A stretch of 64,000 nt of DNA from assembly GCA_947650365.1 (NCBI GenBank), contig CANTAL010000002.1, forward strand, positions 2,983,501-3,047,500, read 5' to 3'. The DNA is from Chamaelirium japonicum (Eukaryota > Streptophyta > Magnoliopsida > Liliales > Melanthiaceae). Below the pieces are notes generated by a model. That model made no database searches and was not told the origin of the DNA. It saw nothing but the letters and a program-made list of their open reading frames with translations. This document shows positions 38,301-52,648 of the stretch, piece by piece. Position 1 is the first letter of the stretch. Every line of letters begins with the position of its first letter. A program made the position numbers and the translations under genes.

Positions 38301-39904
38301 GATTGTGCGAATGAAATAGAATGGATTGTACGAATGAGATAGAATGGATCGTATGAATGAATTAGAATGGATACATTCATGCTAATGAATTAGAATGGAT
38401 CATACGAATGAATTAGAATGGATTCATTCGTGCGAATGAATTAGAATGGATCGTACGAATGAATTAGAATTGTTTGAATTAGAATGAATCGTACGAATGA
38501 ATTAGAATGGATCGTACGAATGAATTAGAATGGATCGTACGAATGAATTAGAATGGATAGAATTAGAATGAATCGTACGAATGAATTAGAACGAATCATA
38601 CCGTACGAATGAATTAGAATGGTTCATACGAAGGAATTAGAATGGATCGTATGAATGAATTAGAATGGATCGTACGAATGACATAGAATGGATCGTTCGA
38701 ATGAATTAGAATAGATTGTGCGAATGAATTAGAATGGATAGTACGAATGAATTAGAAAGGATACATTCGTGCGAATGAATTAGAATGGATACCTTCGTGC
38801 AAATGAATTAGGATGGATCGTACGAATGAGTAAGAATGGATCGTACGAATGAAATAGAATGGATCGTATGAATGAATTAGAATGGATCGTACGAATGAAT
38901 TAGAATGGATCGTACGAATGAAATAGAATGGATCGTACGAATGAAATAGAATGGATCGTACGAATGAATTAGAATAGATTGTGCAAATGGATTAGAATGG
39001 ATCATACGATTGAGTAAGAATGGATTGTACGAAAGAAATAGAATGGATCGTGCGAACGAATTAGAATGGATCGTGCGAACGAATTAGAATGGATCGTACG
39101 AATGAAATAGAATGGATCGTACGAATGAATTAGAATAGATTGTGCGAATGAATTAGAATGGATCGTATGAATTTGAATTGATCGTACTAATGAATTAGAA
39201 TGGATCGTGCGAACGAATTAGAATGGATCGTGCGAACGAATTAGAATGGATCGTACGAATGAAATAGAATGGATCGTACGAATGAATTAGAATAGATTGT
39301 GCGAATGAATTAGAATGGATCGTATGAATTAGAATTGATTGTACTAATGAATTAGAATGGATCATACGAAGGATTTAGAATTGATCGTACGAATGAATTA
39401 GAATGGATCGTACGAATGAATTAGAATGGATACATTCGTGTGAATGAATTAGAATGGATCATACGAAGGAATTAGAATGGATCGTACGAATGAATTAGAA
39501 TGGATCGTACGAATGAATTAGAATGGATACATTCGTGCGAATGAATTAGAATAGATCATACGAAGGAATTAGAATGGATCGTACGAATGAATTAGAATGG
39601 ATCGTACGAATGAATTAGAATGGATCGTACGAATGAATTAGAATGGATACATTCGTGCGAATGAATTAGAATGGATCATACGAATGAATTAGAGTGGATA
39701 CATTCGTACAAATGAATTAGAATGGATCGTACGAATGAATTAGAATGGATACATTCGTGCGAATGAATTAGAATGGATCGTACGAATGAATTAGAATGGA
39801 TCGTATGAATGAATTAGAATGGATCGTGCGAATGAATTAGAATGGATTGTATGAATGAATTAGAATGGATTGTACAAATGAATTAGAATGGATACATTCG
39901 TGCG
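35390..39904 (+). repeat. Longest forward block, rich in higher-order repeat copies
   Basis: 4.5 kb without a strand switch. Ordered series start at CATACC 36178 and 37671, with CATACT variants near 36602 and 36736 and another CATACC near 38591. Spacing to ATACCTTC is 164 bp at 36178 and 141 bp at 37671. A roughly 950-bp tandem duplication is marked by ATACATTCATGCTAATG at 37422 and 38371. From about 39371 it is the first copy of the 18-kb-spaced segmental duplication. Confidence 0.9.
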
Positions 39905-42900
39905 AATCCATTCTATTTCATTCGTACGATTCATTCTAATTCATAAGCACGATCCATTCTAATTCATTCATACGATCCATTCTAATTCATTCGTACGATC
40001 CATTCTAATTCATTCGTACGATTCATTCTAATTCATTCGTATGATCCATTCTAATTCATTCGCACGATTCATTCTAATTCATTCATACGATCCATTCTAT
40101 TTCATTCGTACGATCCATTCTTACTCATTCGTACGATCAATTCTAATTCATTCGTACGATCCATTCTAATTTATTCTCACGATCCATTCTAATTCATTCG
40201 TATGATCCATTCTAATTCATTCATACGATCCATTCTAATTCATTCGCACGATCCATTCTAATTCATTCACACGATCCATTCTAATTCATTCGTACGATCT
40301 ATTCTATTTCATTCATACAATCCATTCTAATTCATTCATACGATCCATTCTAATTCATTCATACGATCCATTCTAATTCATTCGTATGAATGATCGTGCT
40401 AATGAATTAGAATAGATCGTGCGAATGACTTAGAATGGATCGTGCGAATGAATTAGAATGGATCATACGAATAAAATAGAATGGATTGTACGAATGAGAT
40501 AGAATGGATCGTACGAATGAATTAGAATGGATACATTCATGCGAATGAATTAGAATGAATCATACAAATGAATTAGAATGAATTCGTTCGTGCGAATGAA
40601 TTAGAATGGACCATACGAATGAGTAAGAATGGATCGTTCGAATGAATTAGAATAGATTGAATTAGAATGAATCGTACGAATGAATTAGAATGGATCGTAC
40701 GAATGAATTAGAATGGATCGTACGAATGAATTAGAATGGATTGAATTAGAATGAATCGTACGAATGAATTAGAATGAATCATAGTACGAATGAATTAGAA
40801 TAGATTGTGCGAATGAATTAGAATGGATCGTACGAATGAATTAGAATGGATCGTACGAATGAATTAGAATGGATCGTATGAATGAATTAGAATGGATCAT
40901 GCGAATGAATTAGAATGGATCGTACGAATGAATTAGAATATGGATCGTACGAAGGAATTAGAATGGATCGTACGAATGAATTCAAATGTATCCTTTCTAA
41001 TTCATTCGTACGATTCATTCTAATTCCTTCGTACGATCCATTCTAATTCATTCGCACGATCCATTCTAATTCATTCGTACGATCCATTCTATTTCATTCA
41101 TACGATCCATTCTAATTCATTCGTACGATCCATTCTAATTCATTCGCACGAATTAGAATGGATCGTACGAATGAATTAGAATAGATTGTGCGAATGAATT
41201 AGAATGGATCGTACGAATGAATTAGAATGGATCGTACGTATGAATTAGAATGGATACATTCGTGCGAATGAATTAGAATGGATCGTATGAATGAATTAGA
41301 TTGGATCGTATAAATGAATTAGAATGGATTGTATGAATTAGAATGGATACCTTCGTGCAAATGAAATAGAATGGATCATATGAATGAATTAGAGTAGATT
41401 GTGCGAATGGATTAGAATGGATCATACGATTGAGTAAGAATGGATTGTACGAATGAAATAGAATAGATCGTACGAATGAATAAGAATGGATCGTACGAAT
41501 GAATTTGAATGGATCGTTCGAATGAATTAGAATAGATTGTACGAATGAATTAGAATAGATCGTACGAATGAATTAGAATGGATCGTACGAATGAATTATA
41601 ATGGATCGTACGAATGAATTAGAATGGATCGTATGAATGAATTAGAATGGATCGTACGAATGAAATAGAATGGATTCGCACGAATGTATCCATTCTAATT
41701 CATTCGTACGATCCATTCTAATTCATTCGTACAATCCATTCTAATTCATTCGCACGATCCATTCGAATTCACTCAAACGACCCATTCTAATTCATAAGTA
41801 TGATCCATTCTAATTCATTCAAACGATCCATTCTAATTCATTCGTACGATCCATTCTAATTCATTCGCACGAATGTATCCATTCTAATTCATTCGTACGA
41901 TCCATTCTAATTCATTTGTACGAATGTATCCATTCTAATTCATTCGTACGATCCATTCTAATTCATTTGTACGAATTTATCCTTTCTAATTCATTCGTAT
42001 GATCCATTCTAATTTATTCGCACAATCTATTCTAATTCATTAGTACGATCCATTCTAATTCATTCGTACGATCCATTCTAATTCATTCGCACGATCCATT
42101 CTAATTCATTCGCACGATCCATTCTAATTCATTAGTATGATCCATTCTAATTAATTCATTCGCATTCACTCAAACGATCCATTCTAATTCATTCATACAA
42201 TCCATTCTAATTCTTTTGCACGAATGTATCCATTCTAATTCATTCGTACGATCCATTCTAATTTATTCGTATGATCTATTCTAATTCATTCGCATGATCC
42301 ATTCTAATTCCTTCATACGATCTATTTTAATTCATTCGCACGATCCATTCTAATTCATTCATACGATCCATTCTAATTCATTCGTACGATCCATTCTAAT
42401 TTTTTCGTATGATCTATTCTAATTCCTTCGTACGATCCATTCTAATTCATTCATACGATCTATTCTAATTCTTTCGCACGAATGTATCCATTCTAATTCA
42501 TTCGTACGATCCATTCTAATTCCTTCATACGATCCAAATTCTAATTCATTCGTACGATCCATTCTAATTTATTCGTACAATCCATTCTAATTCATTCGCA
42601 CGAATGTATCCATTCTAATTCATTCGTACGATCCATTCTACGAATTAGAATGGATCGTATGAATGAATTAGAATGGATCGTGCGTATAAATTAGAATGGA
42701 TCGTATGAATGAATTAGAATAGATTGTGCGAATGAATTAGAATGGATCGTACGAATGAATTAGAATGGATACATTCGTGCGAATGAATTAGAATGGATCA
42801 TACGAATGAATTAGAATGGATCATATGAATGAATTAGAATGGATCGTACGAATGAATTAGAATGGATACATTCATGCGAATGAATTAGAATGTATCATAC

Positions 42901-45900
42901 GAATGAATTAGAATGGATTCATTCGTGCGAATGAATTAGAATGGATCGTACGAATGAGTAAGAATGGATCGTACGAATGAATTAGAATGGATTGAATTAG
43001 AATGAATCGTACGAATGAATTAGAATGGATCGTACGAATGAATTAGAATGGATCGTACGAATGAATTAGAATGGATCGTACGAATGAAATAGAATGGATC
43101 GTGCGAATGAATTAGAATGGATCGTACGAATGAATTAGAATAGATTGTGCGAATGAATTAGAATGGATCGTGCGAATGAATTAGAATGGATCGTACGAAA
43201 GAATTAGAATAGATTGTGCGAATGAATTTGAATGGATCGTATGAATGAATTAGAATGGATCGTACGAGTGAATTAGAATGGATCGTATGAATGAATTAGA
43301 ATGGATCGTGCGAATGAATTAGAATGGATCGTACGAATGAAATAGAATGGATTCGCACGAATGTATCCATTCTAATTCATTCGTACGATCCATTCTAATT
43401 CATTCGTACAATCCATTCTAATTCATTCGCACGATCCATTCGCATTCACTCAAACGATCCATTCTAATTTATTCATATGATCCATTCTAATTCATTCGTA
43501 CTATCCATTCTAATTCATTCGTACGATCCATTCTAATTCATTCGCACAATCTATTCTAATTCATTCGTACGATCCATTCTAATTCATTCGCACGATCCAT
43601 TCTAATTCATTCGTACGATCCATATTCTAATTCATTCGCACGATCCATTCTAATTCGAAAGATTCTAATTCATTCGTACGATCCATTCTAATTCATTCGT
43701 ACGATCCATTCTAATTCATTCGTACGATTCATTCTAATTCAATCCATTCTAATTCATTTGTACGATCCATTCATACTCATTCGTACGATCCATTCTAATT
43801 CATTCGCACGAATGAATCCATTCTAATTCATTCGTATGATCCATTCTAATTCATTAGCAAGAATGTATCCATTCTAATTCATTCGTACGATCCATTCTAT
43901 CTCATTCGTACAATCCATTCTATTTCATTCGCACAATCTATTCTAATTCATTCATACGATCCATTCTAATTTATTCGCACGATCCATTCTAATTCATTCA
44001 TACAATCCATTCTAATTCATTCATACGATCCATTCTAATTCATTCGTACGATCCATTCTAATTCATTCGTACGATCCATTCTAATTCATTCGTACGATCC
44101 ATTCTAATTCATTCGTACGATCCATTCTAATTCCTTCGTACGATCCATATTCTAATTCATTCGTACGATCCATTCTAATTAATTCGCACGATCCATTCTA
44201 ATTCATTCGTACGATCCATTCTAATTCATTCGTACGATCCATTCTAATTCATTCGTACGATCCATTCTAATTCATTCGCACAATCTATTCTAATTCATTC
44301 GTACGATCCATTCTAATTCATTCGCACGATCTATTCTAATTCATTCGTACGATCCATTCTAATTCATTCACACGAATGTATCCATTCTAATTCATTCGTA
44401 CGATCCATTCTAATTCATTTGTACGAATGTATCCACTCTAATTCATTCGTATGATCCATTCTAATTCATTCGCACGAATGTATCCATTCTAATTCATTCG
44501 TACGATCCATTCTAATTCATTCGTACGATCCATTCTAATTCATTCGTACGATCCATTCTAATTCCTTCGTATGATCCATTCTAATTCATTCGCATGAATG
44601 TATCTATTCTAATTCATTCGTACGATCCATTCTAATTCATTCGTACGATCCATTCTAAATCCTTCGTATGATCCATTCTAATTCATTCGTACGATCAATT
44701 CTAATTCATACGATCCATTCTAATTCATTCGCACAATCTATTCTAATTCATTCGTACGATCCATTCTAATTCATTCGTACGATCCATTCTGATTCAATTG
44801 TACGATCCATTCTATTTCATTCATACGATCCATTTTGATTCATTCGCACGATCCATTCTAATTCATTCATACGATCCATTCTAATTCATTCGTACGATCC
44901 ATTCTAATTTCTTCGTATGATCTATTCTAATTCCTTCGTACGATCCATTCTAATTCCTTCGTACGATCCATTCAAATTCATTTGCACGAATCTATCCATT
45001 CTAATTTATTTAGAATGGATTGTACGAATGAGATAGAATGGATCGTACGAATGAATTAGAATGGATACATTCATGCGAATGAATTAGAATGGATCATACG
45101 AATGAATTAGAATGGATTCATTCGTGCGAATGAATTAGAATGGATCGTACGAATCAGTAAGAATGGATCGTACGAATGAATTAGAATGGATTGAATTAGA
45201 ATGAATCGTATGAATGAATTAGAATGGATCGTACGAATGAATTGGAATGGATACATTCGTGCGAATGAATTAGATTGGATCATATGAATGAATTAGAGTG
45301 GATACATTCCTACAAATGAATTAGAATAGATCGTACGAATGAATTAGAATGGATACATTCGTACAAATGAATTAGAATGGATCATATGAATGAATTAGAA
45401 TGGATCGTTTGAGTGAATGCGAATGGATCGTGCGAATGAATTAGAATGGATTGTACGAATGAATTAGAATGGATCGTACGAATGAATTAGAATGGATACA
45501 TTCGTGCGAATGAATTAGAATGGATCGTATGAATGAATTTGAATAAATCGTACGAATTAATTAGAATGGATCGTACGAATGAATTAGAATGGATCGTACG
45601 AATGAATTAGAATGGATTGAATTAGAATGAATCGTACGAATGAATTAGAATGAATCATACCGTACGAATGAATTTGAATAGATCGTACGAATGAATTAGA
45701 ATGGATCGTACGAATGAATTAGAAAGGATACATTCGAATTCATTCGTACGATCCATTCTAGTTCCTTCGTACGATCCATATTCTAATTCATTCGCACGAT
45801 CCATTCTAATTCATTCGTATGATCCATTCTTACTCATCGTATGCATGAATTAGAATGGATCGTGCGAATGAATTAGAATGGATCGTGCGAATGAATTAGA

Positions 45901-46339
45901 ATGGATCGTACGAATGAATTAGAATGGATCGAACGAATGAATTAGAATGGATACATTCGTGCAAAAGAATTAGAATGGATTGTATGAATGAATTAGAATG
46001 GATCGTGCGAATGAATTAGAATAGATCGTACGAATGAATTAGAATGGATACATTCGTGCGAAAGAATTAGAATAGATCGTATGAATGAATTAGAATGGAT
46101 CGTATGAATGAAATTGAATGGATCGTACGAATGAATTAGAATGGATCGTACGAAGGAATTAGAATGGATCGTACGAAAGAATTCGAATATATCCTTTCTA
46201 ATTCATTCGTATGATCCATTCTAATTCCTTCGTACGATCCATTCAAATTCATTCGCACGAATCTATCCATTCTAATTTATTCGTACGATCCATTCTAATT
46301 CATTCGCACGATCCATTCTAATTCATTAATACGATCCAA
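39371..46339. repeat. Segmental duplication, copy 1
   Basis: Matches 57642-64000 in the order of blocks, junctions and odd monomers. Anchors (copy 1/copy 2): GGATTTAG 39371/57642, TTCGTATGAATGATCG 40381/58703, TCATAG monomer 40779/59101, ATCCTTTC 40990/59312, CACTCAAACGA 42168/60023, TCTACGAATTAG 42637/60493, TAATTCGAA 43651/61438, TACTCATCG 45831/63515, ATTAATACG 46325/63986. Offset falls in steps from 18.3 to 17.7 kb through indels. The match probably extends further left, to about 37.4 kb, with larger indels. Confidence 0.85.
39905..45009. repeat. Mixed satellite zone within the duplication
   Basis: Reverse 39905-40387, forward 40388-40986, reverse 40987-41149, forward 41150-41677, reverse 41678-42639, forward 42640-43355, reverse 43356-45009. 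Forward-to-reverse edges 39905, 41678 and 43356 are J1; 40987 is J2. CACTCAAACGA occurs twice, at 41770 and 42168, whereas copy 2 has it once. Confidence 0.87.
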
Positions 46340-48124
46340 TCTAATTCCTTCGTATGATCCATTCTAATTCATTAGTACGATTCATTCTAATTCAATCCAT
46401 TCTAATTCGTTCGTACGATCCATTCTTACTCATTCGTACGATCCATTCTAATTCATTCGCACGAATGAATCCATTCTAATTCATTCGTACGATCCATTCT
46501 AATTCATTCGCACGAATGAATCCATTCTAATTCATTCGTACGTAATTCAATTCATTCGCATGATCCATTCGAATTAGAATGAATCGTACGAATGAATTAG
46601 AATGAATCATACCGTACGAATGAATTAGAATGGATCGTACGAATGAATTAGAATGGATCGTACGAATGAATTAGAATGGATCGTGCGAATGAATTAGAAT
46701 GGATCGTACGAATGAAATAGAATGGATTCGCACGAATATATCCATTCTAATTCATTCGTACGATCCATTCTAATTCATTCGTACAATCCATTCTAATTCA
46801 TTCGCACGATCCATTCTCATTCACTCAAACGACCCATTCTAATTCATAAGTACGATCCATTCTAATTCATTCAAACGATCCATTCAAATTCATTCGTACG
46901 ATCCATTCTAATTCATTCGCACGAATGTATCCATTCTAATTCATTCGTACGATCCATTCTAATTCATTTGTACGAATGTATCCATTCTAATTCATTTGTA
47001 CGATCCATTCTAATTTATTTGTACAAATGTATCCTTTCTAATTCATTCGTACGATCCATTCTAATTTATTCGCACAATCTATTCTAATTCATTAGTACGA
47101 TCCATTCTAATTCATTCGTACGATCCATTCTAATTCATTCATACGATCCATTCTTATTCATTCGTATGATCCATTCTAATTCATTCGTACGATCCATTCT
47201 AATTTATTCGCATAATCTATTCTAATACATTCGTACGATCCACTCTAATTCATTCGCACGATCCATTCTAATTCATTCATACGATCCATTCTAATTCATT
47301 CGCACGAATGTATCCATTCTAATTCATTCGTACGATCCATTCTAATTCATTCGCACAATCTATTCTAATTCATTCATACGATCCATTCTAATTTATTCGC
47401 ACGATCCATTCTAATTCATTCATACGATCCATTCTAATTCATTCATATGATCCATTCTAATTCATTCGCACGATCCATTCTTACTCATTCGTACGATCCA
47501 TTCTAATTCATTCGCACGATCCATTCTAATTCATTAATACGATCCATTCTATTTCATTCGCATGATCCATTCTAATTCATTCACACTCATACGATCCATA
47601 TTCTAATTCATTCGTACGATCCATTCTAATTCGTTTGTACGATCCTTTCTAATTCCTTCGTACGATTCATTCGCACGAATGGATCGTACGAATGAGTAAG
47701 AATGGATCGTACGAATAAAAAAGAATGGATCGTATGAATGAATTAGAATGGATCGTGAGAATGAATTAGAATGGATCGTACGAATGAATTAGAATGGATC
47801 GTACGAAGGAATTAGAATGGATCGTACGAAGGAATTAGAATGGATAGTACGAATGAATTAGAATGGATAGTACGAATGAATTAGAATGGATACCTTTGTG
47901 CAAATGAATTAGAATGGATCGTACGAATGAGTAAGAATGGATCGTACGAATAAAATAGAATGGATCGTATGAATGAATTAGAATGGATCGTGCGAATGAA
48001 TTAGAATGGATCGTACGAATGAATTAGAATGGATCGTAGTAATGAATTAGAATGGATCGTGCGAATGAATTAGAATATGGATCGTACGAAGGAATTAGAA
48101 TGGATCGTACGAATGAATTCGAAT
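45010..48124. repeat. Mixed satellite zone
   Basis: Forward 45010-45734, reverse 45735-45837, forward 45838-46189, reverse 46190-46569, forward 46570-46735, reverse 46736-47674, forward 47675-48124. Edges 45735 and 46190 are J2; 46736 is J1. The 45735-46190 piece resembles 5593-6044 (same J2, TTACTCATCGTATGCATG switch and GTGCAAAAG monomers). Confidence 0.87.
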
Positions 48125-50821
48125 GCATCCTTTCTAATTCATTCGTACGATCCAATCTAATTCCTTCGTACGATCCATTCTAATTCATTCGTACGATCCA
48201 TTCTAATTCATTCGCACGATCCATTCTAATTCATTCGTACGATCCATTCTATTTCATTCATACGATCCATTCTAATTCATTCATACGATCTATTCTAATT
48301 CTTTTGCACGAATGTATCCATTCTAATTCATTCGTACGATCCATTCTAATTCATTTGCACGATTCATTCTAATTCATTCATACAATCCATTCTAATTCTT
48401 TTGCACGAATGTATCCATTCTAATTCATTCGTTCGATCCATTCTAATTCATTCGTACGATCCATTCTAATTCATTCGCACGATCCATTCTAATTCATGCA
48501 TACGATCCAATCTAATTCATTCATACGATCCATTCTAATTCATTCGCACGATCTAATTCATTCATACGATCCATTCTAATTCATTCGTACGATCTATTCT
48601 AATTCATTCATACGATCCATTCTAATTCATACAATCTATTCTAATTAAAATGGATCGTACTAATGAATTAGAATAGATTGTGCGAATGAATTAGAATGGA
48701 TCGTACGAATGAATTAGAAAGGATATATTCGTGCGAATGAATTAGAGTAGATCGTATGAATGAATTAGATTGGATCGTATTATAAAGAATTAGAATGGAT
48801 CATGCGAATGAATTAGAATGTATCTTACGAATGAATTAGAATGGATAGATTCGTGCGAATGAATTTGAATGGATCGTACAAAGGAATTAGAATGGATCGT
48901 ACGATGGAATTAGAATAGATCATACGAAGAAATTAGAATGGATCGTACGAATGAATTAGAATGGATCATGCTAATGAATTAGAATTGATCGTACGAATGA
49001 ATTAGAATAGATTGTGTGAATGAATTAGAATGGATCGTACGAATGAATTAGAATATATACATTCGTGCGAATGAATTAGAATGGATCGTATGAATGAATT
49101 AGAGTGGATACATTCGTACAAATGAATTAGAATGGATCGTACAAATGAATTAGAATGGATACATTCGTGCGAATGAATTAGAATGGATCATATGAATGAA
49201 TTAGAATGGATCGTTTGAGTGAATGCGAATGGATCGTGCGAATGAATTCGAATGGATTGTACGAATGAATTAGAATGGATCGTACGAATGAATTAGAATG
49301 GATACATTCGTGCGAATCCATTCTATTTCATTCGTACGATCCATTCTAATTCATTCATACGATCCATTCTAATTCATTCGTACGATCCATTCTAATTCAT
49401 TCGTACGATCCATTCTAATTCATTCGCACAATCTATTCTAATTCATTCGTACGATCCATTCTAATTCATTCGCACGATCCATTCTAATTCATTCATACGA
49501 TCCATTCTATTTCATTCGTACGATCCATTTTAATTCATTCGTACGATCCATTCTAATTCATTCGTATGATCCATTCTTACTCATTCGTACGATCCAATCT
49601 AATTCATTCATACGATCCATTCTACGATCCATTGTAATTCATTCGTACGTACCATTCTAATTCATTAGCACGATCAATGCTAATTCATTCGTACGATCCA
49701 TTCTAATTCATTCGTACAATCCATTCTATTTCATTCGTACGATCCATTCTTACTCATTCATATGATCCATTCTAATTCATTCGCACTAATGTATCCATTC
49801 TAATTCATTCGTGCGATCCATTCTATTTCATTCGCACGATCCATTCTAATTCATTCGCATGATCCATTCTAATTCATGCATACGATGAGTAAGAATGGAT
49901 CGTACGAATGAATTAGAATGGATTGAATTAGAATGAATCGTACGAATGAATTAGAATGGATCGTACGAATGAATTAGAATGGATTGTACGAATGAATTAG
50001 AATGGATTGAATTAGAATGAATCGTACGAATGAATTAGAATGAATCATACCGTACGAATGAATTATAATGGATCATACGAAGGAATTAGAATGGATCGTA
50101 CGAATGAATTAGAATGGATCGTACGAAGGAATTAGAATGGATCGTACGAAGGAATTAGAATGGATAGTACGAATGAATTAGAATGGATACCTTCGTGCAA
50201 ATGAATTAGAATGCATCGTACGAATGAGTAAGAATGGATCATACGAATGAAATAGAATGGATCGTATGAATGAATTAGAATGGATCGTGCGAATGAATTA
50301 GAATGGATCGTACGAATGAATTAGAATAGATTGTGTGAATGAATTAGAATGGATCGTACGAATGAATTAGAATGGATCGTACGAATGAATTGGAATGGAT
50401 ACATTCGTGCGAATGAATTAGAATGGATCGTATGAATGAATTAGAGTGGATACATTCGTACAAATGAATTAGAATGGATCGTATGAATGAATTAGAATGG
50501 ATACATTCGTGCGAATGAATTAGAATGGATCATATGAATGAATTAGAATGGATCGTTTGAGTGAATGCGAATGGATCGTGTGAATGAATTAGAATGGATT
50601 GTACGAATGAATTAGAATGGATCGTACGAATGAATTAGAATGGATACATTCGTGCGAATCCATTCTATTTCATTCGTACGATCCATTCTAATTCATTCGC
50701 ACGATCCATTCTAATTCATTCATACGATCCATTCTATTGCATTCATATGATCCATTCTAATTCATTCGCACGATCCATTCTAATTCATTAGCATGAAAAA
50801 ACACGATCCACTCACATACGA
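48125..50821. repeat. Mixed satellite zone, module M copy 4 (partial)
   Basis: Reverse 48125-48644, forward 48645-49315, reverse 49316-49885, forward 49886-50657, reverse 50658-50811. Module M copy 4 starts at ATCCTTTC 48127 and has the landmark TGCATACGATCCAATC 370 bp on, as in copy 1, but diverges before the turn. Edges 49316 and 50658 are J1. An ordered series starts at CATACC 50046 (141-bp spacing). K1 inverted at 50792-50811. Confidence 0.87.
50792..50811 (-). repeat. Junction K1, copy 4 (inverted)
   Basis: CATGAAAAAACACGATCCAC, the reverse complement of K1 with one base changed (CACG to CATG, a CpG transition). It is followed by the same TCACATACGAATAAATTAG flank as copy 3. Confidence 0.88.
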
Positions 50822-52648
50822 ATAAATTAGAATGAATTAGAATGGATAGTACGAATGAATTATAATGGATTGAATTAGAATGGATCGTGCGAATGAATTA
50901 GAATGGATCGTACGAATGAATTAGATTGGATCGTATGAATGAATTAGAATGGATCATGCGAATGAATTAGAATGGATCGTACGAATGAATTAGAATGGAT
51001 CGTTTGAATGAATTAGAATGGATCGTACTTATGAATTAGAATGGGTCGTTTGAGTGAATGCGAATGGATCGTGCGAATGAATTAGAATGGATTGTACGAA
51101 TGAATTAGAATGGATCGTACGAATGAATTAGAATCGATCGTGCGAATGAATTAGAATGGATCGTACGAATGAATTAGAATGGATCGTTTGAATGAATTAG
51201 AATGGATCGTACTTATGAATTAGAATGGGTCGTTTGAGTGAATGCGAATGGATCGTGCGAATGAATTAGAATGGATTGTACGAATGAAATAGAATGGATC
51301 GTACGAAGGAATTAGAATGGATACCTTCGTGCAAATGAATTAGAATGGATTGAATTAGAATGAATCATACGAATGAATTATAATGAATCATACCGTACGA
51401 ATGAATTAGAATGGATCATACGAAGGAATTAGAATGGATCGTACGAATGAATTAGAATGGATCGTACGAAGGAATTAGAATGGATCGTACGAAGGAATTA
51501 GAATGGATAGTACGAATGAATTAGAATGGATACCTTCGTGCAAATGAATTAGAATGGATCGTACGAATGAGTAAGAATGGATCGTACGAATGAAATAGAA
51601 TGGATCGTATGAATGAATTAGAATGGATCGTGCGAATGAATTAGAATGGATCGTACGAATGAATTAGAATAGATTGTGCGAATGAATTAGAATGGATCGT
51701 ACGAATGAATTGGAATGGATCATACGAATGAATTAGAATGGATCGTATGAATGAATTAGAATGGATCGTGCGAATGAATTAGAATGGATCGTACGAATGA
51801 ATTAGAATGGATAGATTCATGCGAATGAATTTAAATGGATCGTACGAAGGAATTAGAATGGATCGTACGAAGGAATTAGAATAGATCATACGAAGAAATT
51901 AGAATGGATCGTACGAATGAATTAGAATGGATCGTATGAATGAATTAGAATGGATCATGCGAATGAATTAAAATGGATCGTATGAATGAAATAGAATGGA
52001 TCGTATGAATTAGAATGGATCGTACGAATGAAATAGAATGGATCGTACGAATGAATTAGAATAGATTGTGCGAATGGATTAGAATGGATCATACGATTGA
52101 GTAAGAATGGATTGTACGAATGAAATAGAATAGATCATACGAATGAATTAGAATGGATCATGCTAATGAATTAGAATTGATCGTACGAATGAATTAGAAT
52201 AGATTGTGCGAATGAATTAGAATGGATCGTACGAATGAATTGGAATGGATACATTCGTGCGAATGAATTAGAATGGATCGTATGAATTAGAATGGATCGT
52301 ACGATTGAGTAAGAATGAATTGTACGAATGAAATAGGATAGATCGTATGAATGAATTAGAATGGATCATGCTAATGAATTAGAATTGATCGTACGAATGA
52401 ATTAGAATAGATTGTGCGAATGAATTAGAATGGATCGTACGAATGAATTGGAATGGATACATTCGTGCGAATGAATTAGAATGGATCGTATGAATGAATT
52501 AGAGTGGATACATTCGTACAAATGAATTAGAATGGATCGTACGAATGAATTAGAATGGATACATTCGTGCGAATGAATTAGAATAGATTGTACGAATGAA
52601 TTAGAATGGATCGTACGAATGAATCAGAATGGATACATTCGTGCGAAT
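50822..52648 (+). repeat. Forward satellite block
   Basis: 1.8 kb. It contains a tandem 170-bp duplication (TTTGAATGAATTAGAATGG...TTTGAGTGAATGCG at about 51000-51070 and 51180-51240). An ordered series starts at CATACC 51389 with 141-bp spacing. It also has a duplicated AGATTGTGCG/GAATTGG segment at 52140-52270 and 52370-52460. Ends at J1. Confidence 0.9.
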
